From contig NZ_CP007215.2 of the NCBI RefSeq assembly GCF_000300455.3, forward strand, positions 3,162,001 to 3,226,000: a stretch of 64,000 nt of DNA, written 5' to 3'. The notes below the pieces were generated by a model. It ran no database searches. It was not told where the DNA came from and saw only the letters and a program-made list of their open reading frames with translations. This document shows positions 21,899-32,920 of the stretch, in pieces. The translations under genes were made by a program, and so were the position numbers. Every line of letters starts with the position of its first letter. Position 1 is the stretch's first letter. The DNA comes from Kosakonia sacchari SP1 (lineage in GTDB: Bacteria; Pseudomonadota; Gammaproteobacteria; Enterobacterales; Enterobacteriaceae).

Positions 21899-21921
21899 AA
21901 CATGCATTTCAAATATAACTT
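21899..21921 (+). promoter_or_regulatory. NsrR operator upstream of hcp-hcr
   Basis: A 23-bp 11-1-11 inverted repeat fits the NsrR consensus AANATGCATTT-N-AAATGCATNTT with about three mismatches, all in the right arm (left arm AACATGCATTT is perfect). It lies just before the hcp ribosome binding site, as expected for NO-responsive repression. Confidence 0.8.
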
Positions 21922-21939
21922 TAACATAAAGGTGTGACC

Positions 21940-23592
21940 ATGTTTTGTGTGCAATGTGAACAAACCATCCGAACTCCGGCGGGCAACGGCTGTGCATACG
22001 CGCAGGGGATGTGCGGTAAAACCGCTGAAACCTCCGACCTGCAGGATCTACTGATTGCCGCGTTACAAGGGCTCTCCGCCTGGGCCAGCAAAGCACGTGA
22101 TTACGATCTAATTGACCACGAGATCGATAACTTCGCGCCGCGCGCCTTCTTCTCTACCCTCACCAACGTTAACTTCGATTCCGTGCGTATTGTCGGCTAC
22201 GCGCGCGAGGCGATTGCCAAACGTGAAGCGCTGAAAGCCCGTTGCCTCGCTATCGATCCTCATGCCCACGTCGATAACCCGATGGCCGACCTGCAACTGG
22301 TCAGCGACGATCTCGGCGATCTGCAACGCCAGGCGGCTGAATTCACGCCGAACAAAGACAAAGCGGCGATTGGCGAAAACATCCTTGGTCTGCGTCTGCT
22401 CTGTCTGTACGGCCTGAAAGGCGCGGCGGCCTATATGGAACACGCCCATGTGCTGGGCCAGTACGACAACGAGATCTACGCCCGTTACCACAACATCATG
22501 GCGTGGCTGGGTACCTGGCCTTCTGATATGAATGCCCTGCTCGAATGTTCAATGGAAATTGGCCAGATGAACTTCAGTGTGATGAGCATTCTGGACGCCG
22601 GTGAAACCAGCACTTATGGCCACCCGACGCCGACTCAGGTCAACGTCAAAGCTGTTGCCGGTAAATGTATCCTGATTTCCGGTCATGACCTGAAAGATCT
22701 CTACAACTTGCTGCAACAAACCGAAGGCACCGGCGTAAACGTCTATACCCACGGTGAAATGCTGCCGGCGCACGGCTACCCGGAACTGCGCAAATTCAAA
22801 CATCTGGTCGGCAACTACGGCAGCGGCTGGCAGAACCAGCAGGTAGAATTCGCCCGCTTCCCGGGCCCCATCGTCATGACCTCCAACTGCATTATCGATC
22901 CGACCGTTGGGTCTTATGACGACCGTATCTGGACACGCAGCATCGTCGGCTGGCCGGGTGTCAACCATCTGGAAGGCGACGATTTCGCACCGGTGATCCG
23001 CCAGGCGCAACAGATGTCCGGCTTCCCGTTCAGCGAAATCGAACACCTGATCACCGTCGGTTTTGGTCGCCAGACGCTGCTTGGCGCAGTGGATTCACTG
23101 ATTGATCTGGTGAGCCGTGAAAAACTGCGTCACGTCTTCCTGGTCGGTGGCTGTGACGGCGCGCGCGGTGAACGTAGCTACTTCACTGATTTCGCCACCC
23201 AGGTGCCGGATGACTGCCTGATCCTGACGTTGGCCTGCGGTAAATACCGCTTCAACAAACTCGACTTTGGCAACATTGAAGGCCTGCCGCGCCTGATTGA
23301 TGCGGGTCAGTGTAACGATGCTTACTCAGCCATCATCCTGGCGGTGACGCTGGCGGAAAAACTGGGCTGTGGCGTTAACGATTTGCCGCTGTCGCTGGTG
23401 CTCTCCTGGTTCGAACAAAAAGCGATTGTCATCCTGCTGACCCTGCTCTCGCTGGGTGTGACGAATATTGTCACCGGGCCGACGGCACCGGGATTCCTGA
23501 CGCCGGATCTGCTGGCTGTGCTGAATGAGAAATTCGGCCTGCGCCAGGTCACGACCGTTGAACAGGATATGCAGCAGTTGCTGAGCGCGTAA
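21940..23592 (+). CDS. hcp: Hydroxylamine reductase / hybrid cluster protein Hcp
   Basis: Cytoplasmic hybrid-cluster enzyme that acts as a high-affinity NO reductase in E. coli and can reduce hydroxylamine. The ATG at 21940 gives 550 residues. N-terminal Cys ligands are C3-X2-C6-X11-C18-X6-C25, the spacing of the enterobacterial [2Fe-2S] type. Hybrid-cluster ligands are spread through the C-terminal half (for example in [28 protein letters not shown] and AGQCNDAYS). It forms an operon with hcr, 10 bp downstream, and is preceded by NsrR and FNR-like sites. Confidence 0.97.
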   Translation: MFCVQCEQTIRTPAGNGCAYAQGMCGKTAETSDLQDLLIAALQGLSAWASKARDYDLIDHEIDNFAPRAFFSTLTNVNFDSVRIVGYAREAIAKREALKARCLAIDPHAHVDNPMADLQLVSDDLGDLQRQAAEFTPNKDKAAIGENILGLRLLCLYGLKGAAAYMEHAHVLGQYDNEIYARYHNIMAWLGTWPSDMNALLECSMEIGQMNFSVMSILDAGETSTYGHPTPTQVNVKAVAGKCILISGHDLKDLYNLLQQTEGTGVNVYTHGEMLPAHGYPELRKFKHLVGNYGSGWQNQQVEFARFPGPIVMTSNCIIDPTVGSYDDRIWTRSIVGWPGVNHLEGDDFAPVIRQAQQMSGFPFSEIEHLITVGFGRQTLLGAVDSLIDLVSREKLRHVFLVGGCDGARGERSYFTDFATQVPDDCLILTLACGKYRFNKLDFGNIEGLPRLIDAGQCNDAYSAIILAVTLAEKLGCGVNDLPLSLVLSWFEQKAIVILLTLLSLGVTNIVTGPTAPGFLTPDLLAVLNEKFGLRQVTTVEQDMQQLLSA

Positions 23593-23602
23593 GGAGCTAA
23601 CC

Positions 23603-24571
23603 ATGACCATGCCAACCCCTCAATGCCCGTGGCGTATGCAGGTTCACCATATCCAGCAGGAAACACCGGATGTCTGGACACTGTCGCTGTTGTGCCACGA
23701 TTACTACCCGTATCGCGCCGGGCAATACGCGCTGGTGAGTATCCGCAACAGCGCGGATACGCTGCGGGCCTACACCATTTCGTCCACGCCGGGCGTTAGC
23801 GAATACATCACGCTGACCGTACGCCGTATTGATGATGGCGCAGGTTCTCAGTGGCTGACACGGGAAATAAAACGTGGCGATTATCTGTGGCTTTCCGATG
23901 CGCAAGGGGAATTCACCTGCGATAACGAACCGAACGATAAGTTGTTGCTGCTGGCGGCAGGGTGCGGCGTGACACCGATTATGTCAATGCGTCGCTGGCT
24001 GGCGCATTACCGTCCGTATGCTGACGTACAGGTGATCTTTAACGTGCGTTCGCCGGAAGACGTGATTTTTGCCGACGAATGGCAGGATTACCCGGTCACG
24101 CTGGTGGCGGAAAATAACGCCACGGCGGGCTTTGCCTCTGGTCGTCTGAGCCGCGAGTTGCTGAGCCAGGTGCCGGAACTGGCGGCACGCACGGTAATGA
24201 CCTGCGGTCCGGCGCCATATATGGATTGGGTTGAAAGCGAAGTCAAAGCGCTTGGCGTGACGCGTTTCTTTAAAGAGAAATTTTTTACGCCAGTGGCTGA
24301 AGCCGCGACCAGCGGACTGAAATTCAGCAAACTCTCGCCGATGAAAACTTTCTATGCGCCAGTAGGCAGCACGCTGCTGGATGCGCTGGAAAGCAATAAA
24401 ATGCCGGTCAATGCTGCCTGCCGTGCCGGTGTCTGCGGTTGCTGTAAAACACAGGTAGTTTCTGGTGAATATACCGTCAGCAGCACCATGACGCTGACGG
24501 AACAAGAGATTGCCGACGGCTTCGTGCTGGCCTGCTCCTGCCACCCGCAAGGTGATTTAGTACTGGCATAA
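23603..24571 (+). CDS. hcr: NADH oxidoreductase Hcr
   Basis: Electron donor to Hcp, using NADH, FAD and a [2Fe-2S] cluster. 322 residues: an FAD-binding barrel with RAYTISSTPG (about 53-62), an NAD domain with AAGCGVTPIMSM and MTCGPAPYM, and a C-terminal plant-ferredoxin domain with CRAGVCGCC plus a last Cys in LACSCHPQGD. Good GGAG ribosome binding site. Second gene of hcp-hcr; followed by a bidirectional terminator. Confidence 0.97.
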   Translation: MTMPTPQCPWRMQVHHIQQETPDVWTLSLLCHDYYPYRAGQYALVSIRNSADTLRAYTISSTPGVSEYITLTVRRIDDGAGSQWLTREIKRGDYLWLSDAQGEFTCDNEPNDKLLLLAAGCGVTPIMSMRRWLAHYRPYADVQVIFNVRSPEDVIFADEWQDYPVTLVAENNATAGFASGRLSRELLSQVPELAARTVMTCGPAPYMDWVESEVKALGVTRFFKEKFFTPVAEAATSGLKFSKLSPMKTFYAPVGSTLLDALESNKMPVNAACRAGVCGCCKTQVVSGEYTVSSTMTLTEQEIADGFVLACSCHPQGDLVLA

Positions 24572-24581
24572 TCCGTAATAA

Positions 24582-24613
24582 AAAAGCGCCCCTCATCTGA
24601 AGGGCGCTTTTCC
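24582..24613. terminator. Bidirectional terminator hcr/DoxX-like gene
   Basis: AAAAGCGCCC (24582-24591) pairs with GGGCGCTTTT (24602-24611) around a 10-nt loop; A-tract and T-tract on either side serve both convergent genes. Confidence 0.9.
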
Positions 24614-24622
24614 TAAAACCGT

Positions 24623-25051
24623 TTACTTCCAGGCAGGTGCAACGGAGTAACGACCCGCACCAATAAACGCAATCACCAGCGCCGCAATAAAGTAATACAC
24701 CATGCTCTCAATCGCCCATGCGCCAGTCGCATCCAGCGATCCGGTTTTACCCACGCCGACCAGCAACCAGGCCACAATCATGGTGAAAGCCAGCACCAGC
24801 GCAGAAGGACGCGTCAGTACGCCGAGGATAATCAGGATCGGGCACAGCACTTCACCAATCAGCACACCATAAGCGATAAAACCGGGAAGCCCCTTCGCCG
24901 CCAGCATTCCTGCAATCCCATCAATACCGCCAATTAATTTGTGCAGCCCGTGGAATAGCATCAGCCCGCCGACCATCAAACGCAGCAGCAGACGGCCAAA
25001 ATCTTCATGCGAAAACATTTTATTAACTGAGTTTAACAATGATTTAACCAT
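24623..25051 (-). CDS. DoxX family inner-membrane protein
   Basis: Small integral membrane protein of the DoxX family, 142 residues with four hydrophobic helices (about 22-42, 55-80, 85-105 and 115-135) and the typical RLMVGGLMLFHGLHKLIGG start and YGVLIGEVLCPILIILG segment. Relatives include putative quinone- or thiol-linked oxidoreductase subunits, but the function of this one is not known. It sits between hcr and poxB, divergent from poxB, a site with no such gene in E. coli K-12. Base composition does not differ from its neighbours, so it may be ancestral here. Confidence 0.88.
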   Translation of the reverse strand: MVKSLLNSVNKMFSHEDFGRLLLRLMVGGLMLFHGLHKLIGGIDGIAGMLAAKGLPGFIAYGVLIGEVLCPILIILGVLTRPSALVLAFTMIVAWLLVGVGKTGSLDATGAWAIESMVYYFIAALVIAFIGAGRYSVAPAWK

Positions 25052-25204
25052 TTGAAATGATTCCTGTTTTCATCGACCTGTGTCAGACTATTCCGATCTG
25101 TAACAAAAATAAACCCCTGTTTTATAAAAGCTCATTCTAAATCCGCTTTGTGACGCATTCATTGTCTAAGCTTGTAGGCAAGATCACAAAAAGGAGCGTC
25201 GTAG

Positions 25205-26923
25205 ATGAAACAGACAGTGGCCGCGTATATCGCCAAAACGCTGGAGCAGGCAGGCGTAAAACGCATTTGGGGAGTCACCGGCGATTCCCTTAACGGCTTA
25301 AGTGACAGCCTGAACCGCATGGGCACCATCGACTGGATGCCGACCCGCCATGAAGAAGTTGCCGCCTTTGCCGCAGGCGCAGAAGCGCAACTGACCGGCG
25401 AGCTGGCTGTCTGCGCAGGTTCGTGCGGGCCAGGAAACCTGCATTTGATTAATGGCTTGTTCGACTGCCACCGCAACCATGTTCCGGTACTGGCAATTGC
25501 CGCACATATCCCTTCCAGTGAGATCGGCAGCGGCTATTTCCAGGAAACCCATCCGCAGGAGCTGTTTCGCGAATGCAGCCACTACTGCGAGCTGGTGTCA
25601 AACCCGGAACAGATCCCGCAGGTGCTGGCGATCGCGATGCGCAAAGCCATTCTCAACAAAGGTGTGTCGGTGGTGGTACTGCCGGGTGATGTCGCGCTGA
25701 AACCTGCACCTGAAAGCGCCAGCAGCCACTGGTATAGCGCACCGCAGCCGGTTGTTACCCCCGCCGAACAGGAGTTGCACAAACTGGCGCAACTGCTGCG
25801 CTATTCCACTAACATTGCGCTGATGTGCGGCAGCGGCTGTGCCGGGGCGCATAAAGAGTTGCTAGCGTTTGCCGGTAAGCTAAAGGCGCCGATTGTCCAC
25901 GCCATGCGCGGTAAAGAGCATGTGGAGTATGACAACCCCTTTGACGTGGGAATGACCGGCTTAATTGGCTTCTCGTCGGGTTTCCATACCATGATGAATG
26001 CCGACACGCTGGTGCTGCTCGGCACACAATTCCCTTACCGCGCGTTCTACCCCACTGATGCGAAAATTATCCAGATCGATATCAATCCGGGGAGTATCGG
26101 TGCGCACAGCAAAGTAGACATGGCGCTGGTGGGTGATATCAAAGCCACCCTTGCCGCTCTGTTACCGTTGTTGGAGGAAAAAACCGAGCGCAAATTCCTC
26201 GACAAAGCGCTGGAGGATTATCGCAAGGCGCGCAAAGGGCTGGATGATCTGGCAAAACCGAGCGACAAAGCGATCCATCCACAATATCTGGCGCAGCAAA
26301 TTAGCCACTTCGCTGACGACGATGCCATTTTCACCTGCGATGTCGGCACGCCGACTGTCTGGGCTGCACGTTACCTGAAAATGAATGGCAAACGCCGCCT
26401 GATTGGTTCCTTTAACCACGGTTCGATGGCCAATGCCATGCCGCAAGCGCTGGGCGCTCAGGCCACATTCCCACAACGGCAAGTGGTTGCGCTGTGTGGC
26501 GACGGTGGTTTTAGCATGCTGATGGGCGATTTCCTGTCGGTGGTACAGATGAAACTGCCGCTGAAAATTATCGTTTTCAATAACAGCGTGCTCGGTTTTG
26601 TGGCGATGGAGATGAAAGCGGGCGGCTACCTGACGGATGGTACAGAACTGCAGGATACCAACTTTGCACGTATCGCCGAGGCCTGCGGCATTACCGGTAT
26701 TCGCGTAGAAAAATCAGCCGATGTTGACGATGCCCTACAGCGTGCCTTCTCGATCGATGGCCCGGTGCTGGTGGATGTCACCGTGGCGAAAGAAGAGCTG
26801 GCGATCCCGCCGCAAATCAAGCTGGAACAGGCCAAAGGCTTTAGTCTCTACATGATGCGCGCCATCATTAGCGGGCGCGGCGATGAGGTGATCGAACTGG
26901 CGAAAACCAACTGGCTCAGGTAA
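25205..26923 (+). CDS. poxB: Pyruvate dehydrogenase (quinone) PoxB
   Basis: Peripheral membrane flavoenzyme that decarboxylates pyruvate to acetate and CO2 and passes electrons to ubiquinone, mainly in stationary phase under RpoS. 572 residues. Thiamine-diphosphate enzyme architecture: N-terminal Pyr domain with the catalytic Glu in THRHEEVAA-like [11 protein letters not shown], central FAD domain, and C-terminal PP domain with the GDGG...NNS metal/TPP motif (about 435-465). The lipid-binding C-terminal helix ends in ELAKTNWLR. ltaE follows 38 bp downstream. Confidence 0.97.
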   Translation: MKQTVAAYIAKTLEQAGVKRIWGVTGDSLNGLSDSLNRMGTIDWMPTRHEEVAAFAAGAEAQLTGELAVCAGSCGPGNLHLINGLFDCHRNHVPVLAIAAHIPSSEIGSGYFQETHPQELFRECSHYCELVSNPEQIPQVLAIAMRKAILNKGVSVVVLPGDVALKPAPESASSHWYSAPQPVVTPAEQELHKLAQLLRYSTNIALMCGSGCAGAHKELLAFAGKLKAPIVHAMRGKEHVEYDNPFDVGMTGLIGFSSGFHTMMNADTLVLLGTQFPYRAFYPTDAKIIQIDINPGSIGAHSKVDMALVGDIKATLAALLPLLEEKTERKFLDKALEDYRKARKGLDDLAKPSDKAIHPQYLAQQISHFADDDAIFTCDVGTPTVWAARYLKMNGKRRLIGSFNHGSMANAMPQALGAQATFPQRQVVALCGDGGFSMLMGDFLSVVQMKLPLKIIVFNNSVLGFVAMEMKAGGYLTDGTELQDTNFARIAEACGITGIRVEKSADVDDALQRAFSIDGPVLVDVTVAKEELAIPPQIKLEQAKGFSLYMMRAIISGRGDEVIELAKTNWLR

Positions 26924-26961
26924 AACAGAGGGCATTACCCATCGTAAGATAAGGAAATGCC

Positions 26962-27960
26962 GTGATCGATTTACGCAGTGATACCGTAACCCGCCCGAGC
27001 CGCGCCATGCTGGAACAGATGATGGCCGCCCCGGTCGGGGACGACGTTTACGGTGATGACCCGACGGTCAATGAACTGCAACGTTACGCCGCCGAACTCA
27101 GCGGTAAAGAGGCGGCGTTGTTTTTGCCGACCGGCACCCAGGCCAACCTGGTCGCCCTGCTCAGCCACTGCGAACGCGGTGAAGAGTACATTGTCGGCCA
27201 GGGAGCGCATAACTATCTCTACGAAGCGGGCGGCGCGGCGGTGCTTGGCAGTATCCAGCCGCAACCGATCGATGCCGCCGCTGATGGTACGCTGCCACTG
27301 GATAAAGTTGCGGCAAAAATCAAAGCCGACGATATTCACTTCGCTCGTACCAAACTGCTGAGCCTCGAAAACACCCACAACGGCAAAGTGCTGCCGCGCG
27401 ACTACCTGCGACAGGCGTGGGAATTTACCCGCGAACGCGGATTGTCGCTTCATGTCGACGGAGCACGCATTTTCAACGCGCTGGTGGAATATGGCTGCGA
27501 GCTGAAAGAGATCGCCCAATTTTGCGACTCGTTCACCATTTGCCTGTCGAAAGGTCTCGGCACGCCGGTAGGCTCCCTGCTGGTGGGCGATAAAGCGTAT
27601 ATCACCCGCGCTAATCGCTGGCGCAAAATGACCGGCGGCGGCATGCGTCAGGCCGGGATTCTGGCGGCGGCGGGCGTTTATGCATTACAAAACAATGTCG
27701 CGCGGCTGAAAGAAGACCATGCGAATGCCGCGTGGCTGGCCGCGCAACTGAAAGAGATTGGCGCAGATGTGATGCGCCACGACACCAATATGCTGTTTAT
27801 TCGGGTGGGCGATAATGCGCCAGCGTTGGGCGCGTATCTGCGCGAGCGCGGCGTGTTGATCAACGCCTCGCCAGTGGTGCGCCTGGTCACGCATCTGGAT
27901 GTTAATCGTCAGCAACTGGAAGACGTGGTTCGCCACTGGCAGACCTTTTTACAGCACTAA
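26962..27960 (+). CDS. ltaE: Low-specificity L-threonine aldolase LtaE
   Basis: PLP enzyme cleaving L-threonine and L-allo-threonine to glycine and acetaldehyde. GTG start at 26962 ([20 protein letters not shown]) with an AAGGAA ribosome binding site, 332 residues. The PLP lysine is K197 in [12 protein letters not shown]. Part of a poxB-ltaE-ybjT-ybjS run on one strand; ybjT starts 11 bp after the stop. Confidence 0.96.
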   Translation: MIDLRSDTVTRPSRAMLEQMMAAPVGDDVYGDDPTVNELQRYAAELSGKEAALFLPTGTQANLVALLSHCERGEEYIVGQGAHNYLYEAGGAAVLGSIQPQPIDAAADGTLPLDKVAAKIKADDIHFARTKLLSLENTHNGKVLPRDYLRQAWEFTRERGLSLHVDGARIFNALVEYGCELKEIAQFCDSFTICLSKGLGTPVGSLLVGDKAYITRANRWRKMTGGGMRQAGILAAAGVYALQNNVARLKEDHANAAWLAAQLKEIGADVMRHDTNMLFIRVGDNAPALGAYLRERGVLINASPVVRLVTHLDVNRQQLEDVVRHWQTFLQH

Positions 27961-27970
27961 GGAGCGGAAC

Positions 27971-29407
27971 GTGGCGCAGCGGATCCTGGTGCTTGGTGCC
28001 AGCGGCTATATTGGACAACGGCTGGTCGAAGCGCTCAGCCAGCAAGGTCATCAGATCAAAGCGGTCGCGAGAAACTTAACTCGCCTGCAAAAGCAACAAC
28101 TGCCGGGCGTCAGTTGCCATCGTGTTGATCTCTGGTGGCCGCAGGAGTTGCCCGCGTTATTGACTGATGTCGATACGGTCTATTATCTGGTGCACAGCAT
28201 GGGCGAAAGCGGTGATTTCGTCGCCCACGAGCGGCAAATCGCGCTGAATGTGCGCGATGCGCTGCAGGGGTCGTCGGTTAAGCAGGTTATCTTTCTCAGT
28301 TCGTTGCAGGCGAAGGGCGAAACGAATTCCGACCACCTGCTGGCCCGGCAATACACCGGCGATTTGCTACGCGCGGCGGGCATTCCCGTTACCGAATTAC
28401 GCGCCGGCATCATTGTTGGTGCAGGTTCCGCCGCTTTCGAAGTGATGCGAGACATGGTGTTTAACCTGCCGGTATTAACGCCGCCGCGCTGGGTGCGCTC
28501 ACGCACCACGCCGATTGCGCTGGAAAATTTACTGCATTATCTGGTCGAACTGCTTCAGCACCCCGCGCAGGAACACCGGGTGTTTGAGGCCGCCGGGCCG
28601 GAAGTGCTGAGCTATCAGCAGCAGTTCAATCACTTTATGCGCGTAAGCGGCGTTCATCGCCCGTTGATCCCGCTCCCCCTCCCTACCCGGCTGATTTCCG
28701 TCTGGTTTTTACACCTCATTACCTCGGTACCGCCGACCATCGCCAAAGCGTTAATTCAGGGCTTAAAGCATGATTTGCTGGCAGATGATACCGAATTGCG
28801 CCGCCTGATCCCGCAGACGCTGATCCCGTTTGATGACGCGGTGCGCCGTACCCTGCAGGAAGAGGAAAAACTGGTCAACTCCAGCGACTGGGGTTACGAC
28901 CCACAGGCGTTTTCCCGCTGGCGTCCACAATATGGTTACTACCCAAAACAAGCGGGTTACACAGTGAAAACCACTGCCAGTCTGAGCGCATTGTGGGAAG
29001 TGGTTAACCGTATCGGCGGCACAGAGCGTTACTTCTTCGGCAACATTCTGTGGCAAACCCGGGCGTTGCTGGATAATTTAATCGGTCACAAATTGCCGCG
29101 TGGTCGACCTGCGCACCCGTTTTTGCAAACCGGTGACGCAGTTGATAGCTGGAAAGTGATCATTGTCGAGCCAGAGCAGCAACTGGCGCTGCTGTTTGGT
29201 ATGAAGGCGCCGGGGCTTGGGCGGCTCAGCTTTACGCTGACCGATAAAGGCGATCACCGGCTGCTGGATGTCCGCGCATGGTGGCATCCGCACGGTATGC
29301 CGGGGCTGTGGTACTGGTTATTGATGTTCCCGGCACATCTGTTTATTTTTCGCGGCATGGCGCAGCGCATTGCCCATCTTGCAGAACAAAATAGAGAAAA
29401 AGTCTGA
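27971..29407 (+). CDS. ybjT: NAD(P)-binding SDR-like protein YbjT
   Basis: Atypical short-chain dehydrogenase/NmrA-like protein with a C-terminal DUF2867 domain; function unknown. GTG start at 27971 gives 478 residues with [15 protein letters not shown], a Rossmann GxxGxxG. The C-terminal half (about 350-470) includes [16 protein letters not shown] and one hydrophobic segment near the end ([16 protein letters not shown]). Located between ltaE and ybjS as in E. coli, which argues for one transcript. Confidence 0.93.
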   Translation: MAQRILVLGASGYIGQRLVEALSQQGHQIKAVARNLTRLQKQQLPGVSCHRVDLWWPQELPALLTDVDTVYYLVHSMGESGDFVAHERQIALNVRDALQGSSVKQVIFLSSLQAKGETNSDHLLARQYTGDLLRAAGIPVTELRAGIIVGAGSAAFEVMRDMVFNLPVLTPPRWVRSRTTPIALENLLHYLVELLQHPAQEHRVFEAAGPEVLSYQQQFNHFMRVSGVHRPLIPLPLPTRLISVWFLHLITSVPPTIAKALIQGLKHDLLADDTELRRLIPQTLIPFDDAVRRTLQEEEKLVNSSDWGYDPQAFSRWRPQYGYYPKQAGYTVKTTASLSALWEVVNRIGGTERYFFGNILWQTRALLDNLIGHKLPRGRPAHPFLQTGDAVDSWKVIIVEPEQQLALLFGMKAPGLGRLSFTLTDKGDHRLLDVRAWWHPHGMPGLWYWLLMFPAHLFIFRGMAQRIAHLAEQNREKV

Positions 29408-29501
29408 GCTTCACCGCTTTTCTTTTCGTCATCCCATTGCATCAGAGCGTAATTCACGGAAGAATGCCCGCGATAAAGCCTTTTCAACACAATGGATCGA
29501 T

Positions 29502-30515
29502 ATGAAAGTACTGGTCACGGGCGCAACCAGCGGTTTAGGCCGAAACGCGGTCGAGTATTTGCGGCAAAAAGGAATTATCGTCAGGGCCACTGGTCGTAAC
29601 GAAGCCATGGGCAAGTTACTCAGTAAAATGGGCGCTGAATTTGTGCACGCCGATCTGACCGAGCTGGTCTCCTCGCAGGCAAAAGTGATGCTTGCCGGGA
29701 TCGACACGCTGTGGCACTGCTCAAGCTTCACGTCACCGTGGGGAACCCAGGAAGCGTTTGATCTGGCAAATGTGCGCGCGACTCGCCGTCTCGGTGAGTG
29801 GGCCGTCGCCTGGGGCGTACGCAACTTTATTCATATCTCCTCCCCTTCGCTCTATTTTGACTATCACCACCATCGCGAAATCAGTGAAGACTTTCGCCCG
29901 GCGCGTTTCGCCAACGAATTTGCCCGCAGCAAAGCGGCCGGGGAACAGGTGATCGATCTGCTGGCGCAGGCTAACCCCAACACCCGTTTCACTATTCTGC
30001 GCCCGCAAAGCCTGTTTGGTCCGCACGATAAAGTCTTTATTCCGCGTCTGGCGCAGATGATGCACCACTACCGCAGCGTGTTGCTGCCGCGCGGCGGCGA
30101 TGCGCTGGTGGATATGACCTATTACGAAAACGCGGTGCAGGCGATGTGGCTCGCCAGCCAGCCTCAGTGCGATAAGCTGCCTTCCGGGCGGGCGTACAAC
30201 ATTACCAACGGCGAGCCGCGCTCGCTGCGCAGCATCGTGCAGACATTAATTGATGAACTGGGTATTCACTGCCGGATTCGCTCGGTGCCCTACGCGATGC
30301 TGGATATGGTAGCGCGCAGCATGGAGCATTTCGGTGATAAACGCGCCAAAGAACCTGCGTTCACCCATTATGGCGTGTCGAAGCTCAATTTTGATTTCAC
30401 GCTGGATATCAGCCGCGCCCAGCAGGAACTGGGCTATACGCCGATTGTGACGCTGGATGAAGGCATCAAACGCACGGCGTACTGGTTAAAAGACCACGGC
30501 AAACTGCACCGCTGA
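29502..30515 (+). CDS. ybjS: NAD(P)-dependent epimerase/dehydratase family protein YbjS
   Basis: Extended SDR-like protein of 337 residues; substrate unknown, though relatives act on sterols or nucleotide sugars. ATG at 29502 ([20 protein letters not shown]) gives the E. coli length. Rossmann motif TGATSGLG (6-13), and the YxxxK-type catalytic region is altered: the usual Tyr position reads [11 protein letters not shown], so the classic catalytic Tyr may be missing, as in the family. Last gene of poxB-ltaE-ybjTS. Confidence 0.92.
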   Translation: MKVLVTGATSGLGRNAVEYLRQKGIIVRATGRNEAMGKLLSKMGAEFVHADLTELVSSQAKVMLAGIDTLWHCSSFTSPWGTQEAFDLANVRATRRLGEWAVAWGVRNFIHISSPSLYFDYHHHREISEDFRPARFANEFARSKAAGEQVIDLLAQANPNTRFTILRPQSLFGPHDKVFIPRLAQMMHHYRSVLLPRGGDALVDMTYYENAVQAMWLASQPQCDKLPSGRAYNITNGEPRSLRSIVQTLIDELGIHCRIRSVPYAMLDMVARSMEHFGDKRAKEPAFTHYGVSKLNFDFTLDISRAQQELGYTPIVTLDEGIKRTAYWLKDHGKLHR

Positions 30516-30520
30516 ATGAT

Positions 30521-31093
30521 TTAAAACGGGCCGGATTTGACGTCAGAAATTTTCTGCCCGCTTTTATCGATATAGAACCACTCCCCGCCGATCAGCGCGG
30601 TATGCTCGCCATCCTTTTGCGGTTTACAGCCGTTACACACCAGTGCTCTGCCCTCTTTAAACTGCCAGCCGTAATCGAACTGTGGCGCGATGCGGTTACG
30701 GAAATTGTCGTCCCAGTAGCCTACTTTGCCGTTCTGGCGCGAGCGCACCAGCCCTTCAACAAACCAGTCCGGGCCATTATCAAAGTGCACAACGGAAAGG
30801 TAACTGTCCGGCGAACGCACATAGTAATCGGCGTCCATCAATCCGGCTGCGCGCATATAATCATACAGACCGACCCACGACATCCCCTCGACGTCGCGAG
30901 TTTTCGCAAACAACGCAGGCAGGAATTTGAGCTTGCCGTCTTTTACTTCAACGCATTTATCGAGTTTTTCCACGTTATCCGTGGATTTATCCCAGTAAGC
31001 ACAACTGAACACCGTCACCGGGTTTGGCGCGGCATGGGCAGAAAAAGCCGCCATCAGCAGCGCGCCTGACAGGATGCGAAACCTCATCTCCAT
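30521..31093 (-). CDS. Secreted WG-repeat-like protein
   Basis: 190-residue protein with a signal peptide (about 1-22, LLMAAFSAHAA cleavage region) and a mature part containing four or five Cys (for example FSCAYWDKS, KCVEVKDGK, LVCNGCKPQKDG) and short Trp-Gly/Tyr-type motifs (WVGLYDYM, YGWQFKEGRALV, GGEWFYIDKSGQKI). These resemble WG/KWG beta-repeat proteins; function unknown. The ATG at 31093 is preferred for its signal peptide; 31087 or 31105 are alternatives. It lies between ybjS and amiD, where E. coli K-12 has no gene, and it is convergent with ybjS. Confidence 0.75.
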   Translation of the reverse strand: MEMRFRILSGALLMAAFSAHAAPNPVTVFSCAYWDKSTDNVEKLDKCVEVKDGKLKFLPALFAKTRDVEGMSWVGLYDYMRAAGLMDADYYVRSPDSYLSVVHFDNGPDWFVEGLVRSRQNGKVGYWDDNFRNRIAPQFDYGWQFKEGRALVCNGCKPQKDGEHTALIGGEWFYIDKSGQKISDVKSGPF

Positions 31094-31121
31094 TGACCTC
31101 GTCATAAAAAAGCCGTGGGAA

Positions 31122-31952
31122 TTACCCCGCCTGGCCATATTTTTCCAGTAATGCCTCGGCAATCGCCAGGCTTTCAGCGTCAGCAATGCCGTTCCACAGC
31201 CCCGGACGGAAATGCATTTGAAACGCCATAATTACCCGTTTTTGCTCTGCGGGCGACATCTGCGGTTTCACGTCGTAACCGTACCGCGCCAGTAAATCAA
31301 GCAGGGAAGTCGTATCTACCGGCTCATGCGCAGAACGACCATTTAAGTAAAACGCCACACGCTGCGCATCCGGCCAGGCGCCAATCCCGTGGGAAAACAG
31401 CGTTTGCCACGGGAACAACGGGCCGGGATCGTCTTTACGCTGCGGTGCGATATCCGCATGTGCGACAACATTTTGCGGCGCAATGTTGTAGCGCGAGATT
31501 ATATCTTTTACCAGAGGAATCAATGCATTAATTTGCGCGGGCGCAAAAGGTGCGAATTGTTTTCCGCCAGCGGTACGTTGCCAGCCGCGATTTTCCAGCT
31601 CAATACCGATGGAGGTATCGTTGATGCGTGTCGCGCCGCGCCAGAAACTTGCCCCTGCGTGCCAGGCTAACTCCTGCTCTGGCACCAGTTGCCAGATCCG
31701 CGGTTTACCGTGATGCAGCGGTGGTTCTGCCGGGATCAGGTAATGCGCACTCACCTGCTTATCCGTCAGAGTGGCCAGCGACACATCAAAATCATCGGCA
31801 GTGTAATGAATAACCAACACTTTAATTCGCGGATACGCCGCCTGCGCTTGCCGCCGGGTATCAAGCTGATAACCGTTTTTATCAATAATGCCTTTTTCAC
31901 TGGCGCAACCTGCGAGCAGGAGTGCCAGCAACAGTAATGCGATATTTTTCAT
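31122..31952 (-). CDS. amiD: N-acetylmuramoyl-L-alanine amidase AmiD
   Basis: Outer-membrane lipoprotein amidase that cleaves muropeptides, including anhydro forms, in peptidoglycan recycling. ATG at 31952 overlaps the ybjQ stop (ATGA); 276 residues as in E. coli. Lipobox LLAGCAS at about residues 13-19. Zinc amidase domain (Amidase_2) with [15 protein letters not shown] and [17 protein letters not shown] supplying the His/Glu/Lys active-site positions. A peptidoglycan-binding helical domain follows at the C-terminus. Confidence 0.95.
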   Translation of the reverse strand: MKNIALLLLALLLAGCASEKGIIDKNGYQLDTRRQAQAAYPRIKVLVIHYTADDFDVSLATLTDKQVSAHYLIPAEPPLHHGKPRIWQLVPEQELAWHAGASFWRGATRINDTSIGIELENRGWQRTAGGKQFAPFAPAQINALIPLVKDIISRYNIAPQNVVAHADIAPQRKDDPGPLFPWQTLFSHGIGAWPDAQRVAFYLNGRSAHEPVDTTSLLDLLARYGYDVKPQMSPAEQKRVIMAFQMHFRPGLWNGIADAESLAIAEALLEKYGQAG

Positions 31953-32271
31953 GCCCGCGTTTTCACCGCCGTACCGCTGACGCACACCATCAGCATACTG
32001 CCGTCTTTGCCCACCGTTTCGTAATCAACATCAATGCCCACCACCGCGTTTGCACCCAGCGCTTTAGCCTGCTCGCCGAGTTCGCGAAACGCGATATCAC
32101 GCGCCTTGCGTAGCTCTTTCTCATAAGCGCCGGAGCGGCCGCCAACGATATCGCGGATGCCGGCAAAGAAGTCACGAAAAATATTCGCCCCGAGAATCGC
32201 TTCCCCGGTAACGACCCGCAGTACTCGACAATCGGTTGCCCTTCCAGCGCCGGTGTGGTTGAAAACTGCAT
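31949..32271 (-). pseudogene. ybjQ: YbjQ (UPF0145), broken by a single-base deletion
   Basis: Small pentameric YbjQ/YdgA-fold protein of unknown function. The start [19 protein letters not shown] is intact, but a G-run (complement of 32215-32217) has three bases where four are needed. Restoring one G continues the frame as [20 protein letters not shown] and so on to the normal end ...GTAVKTRA and a stop overlapping the amiD ATG. Total length is 323 nt, exactly one base less than a 107-codon gene plus stop. As written the product would be garbled after residue 19. Either a real frameshift or a sequencing error in a homopolymer. Confidence 0.88.
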
Positions 32272-32373
32272 CGGTTTCTCCTTTTAACGTTCAATGCGTT
32301 ACACCACACATTATCAGATCAATACACTATTCTTGAAAGGTCGTGACTTCTGAAGAGAAATAAGGAAATCAAT

Positions 32374-32889
32374 ATGCGCTATTCAGTTTTGACTCTCGCC
32401 TTGCCATGCGCGCTGCTGTTGAGCGCCTGCACCACGGTAACGCCTGCATTTAAGGATACGGGCGCGCGCGTTGGCCCGTGTGTGGAAGGCGGCCCGGATT
32501 CCGTAGCACAGCAATTTTATGACTACCGCATCGCGCACCCCGGTAACGACTGGACTACGCTGCGCCCCTATCTGAGCGATGATCTGAGCAAAATGCTCAC
32601 CGCCGCCAGCCGTGATTCACGCAATGCCACGCTTTTAAAAGCGGATCCGTTCTCCAGCCGCAACGTCACCCCTGAAAAGGCTGACGTCGCCAGCGCATCG
32701 ACCATTCCGAATACCGATGCACGAAATATTCCGCTGCGCGTCACGCTCACCAAAGGTGACCAAAGCTGGCGGGATGAAGTGCTGATGATCCGCGAAGGCC
32801 AGTGCTGGGCGGTAGACGATGTGCGCTATCTCGGCGGCACCGTTCATGCGCCCGCCGGAACGCTACGTCAGTCGGTAGAACATCGGTAA
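32374..32889 (+). CDS. ybjP: Lipoprotein YbjP
   Basis: 171-residue predicted lipoprotein with signal sequence and lipobox LLSACTT (Cys at about 19). The mature part has a DUF3828-like fold pattern (VAQQFYDYRIAH near the start, DDLSKMLTAA, WRDEVLMIREGQCWAVDDVRYLGG near the end). Function unknown. In E. coli it lies directly upstream of artPIQM, as here. Confidence 0.92.
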   Translation: MRYSVLTLALPCALLLSACTTVTPAFKDTGARVGPCVEGGPDSVAQQFYDYRIAHPGNDWTTLRPYLSDDLSKMLTAASRDSRNATLLKADPFSSRNVTPEKADVASASTIPNTDARNIPLRVTLTKGDQSWRDEVLMIREGQCWAVDDVRYLGGTVHAPAGTLRQSVEHR

Positions 32890-32920
32890 TTATTTCATGC
32901 TGCAATAGATAACCCCCGTA

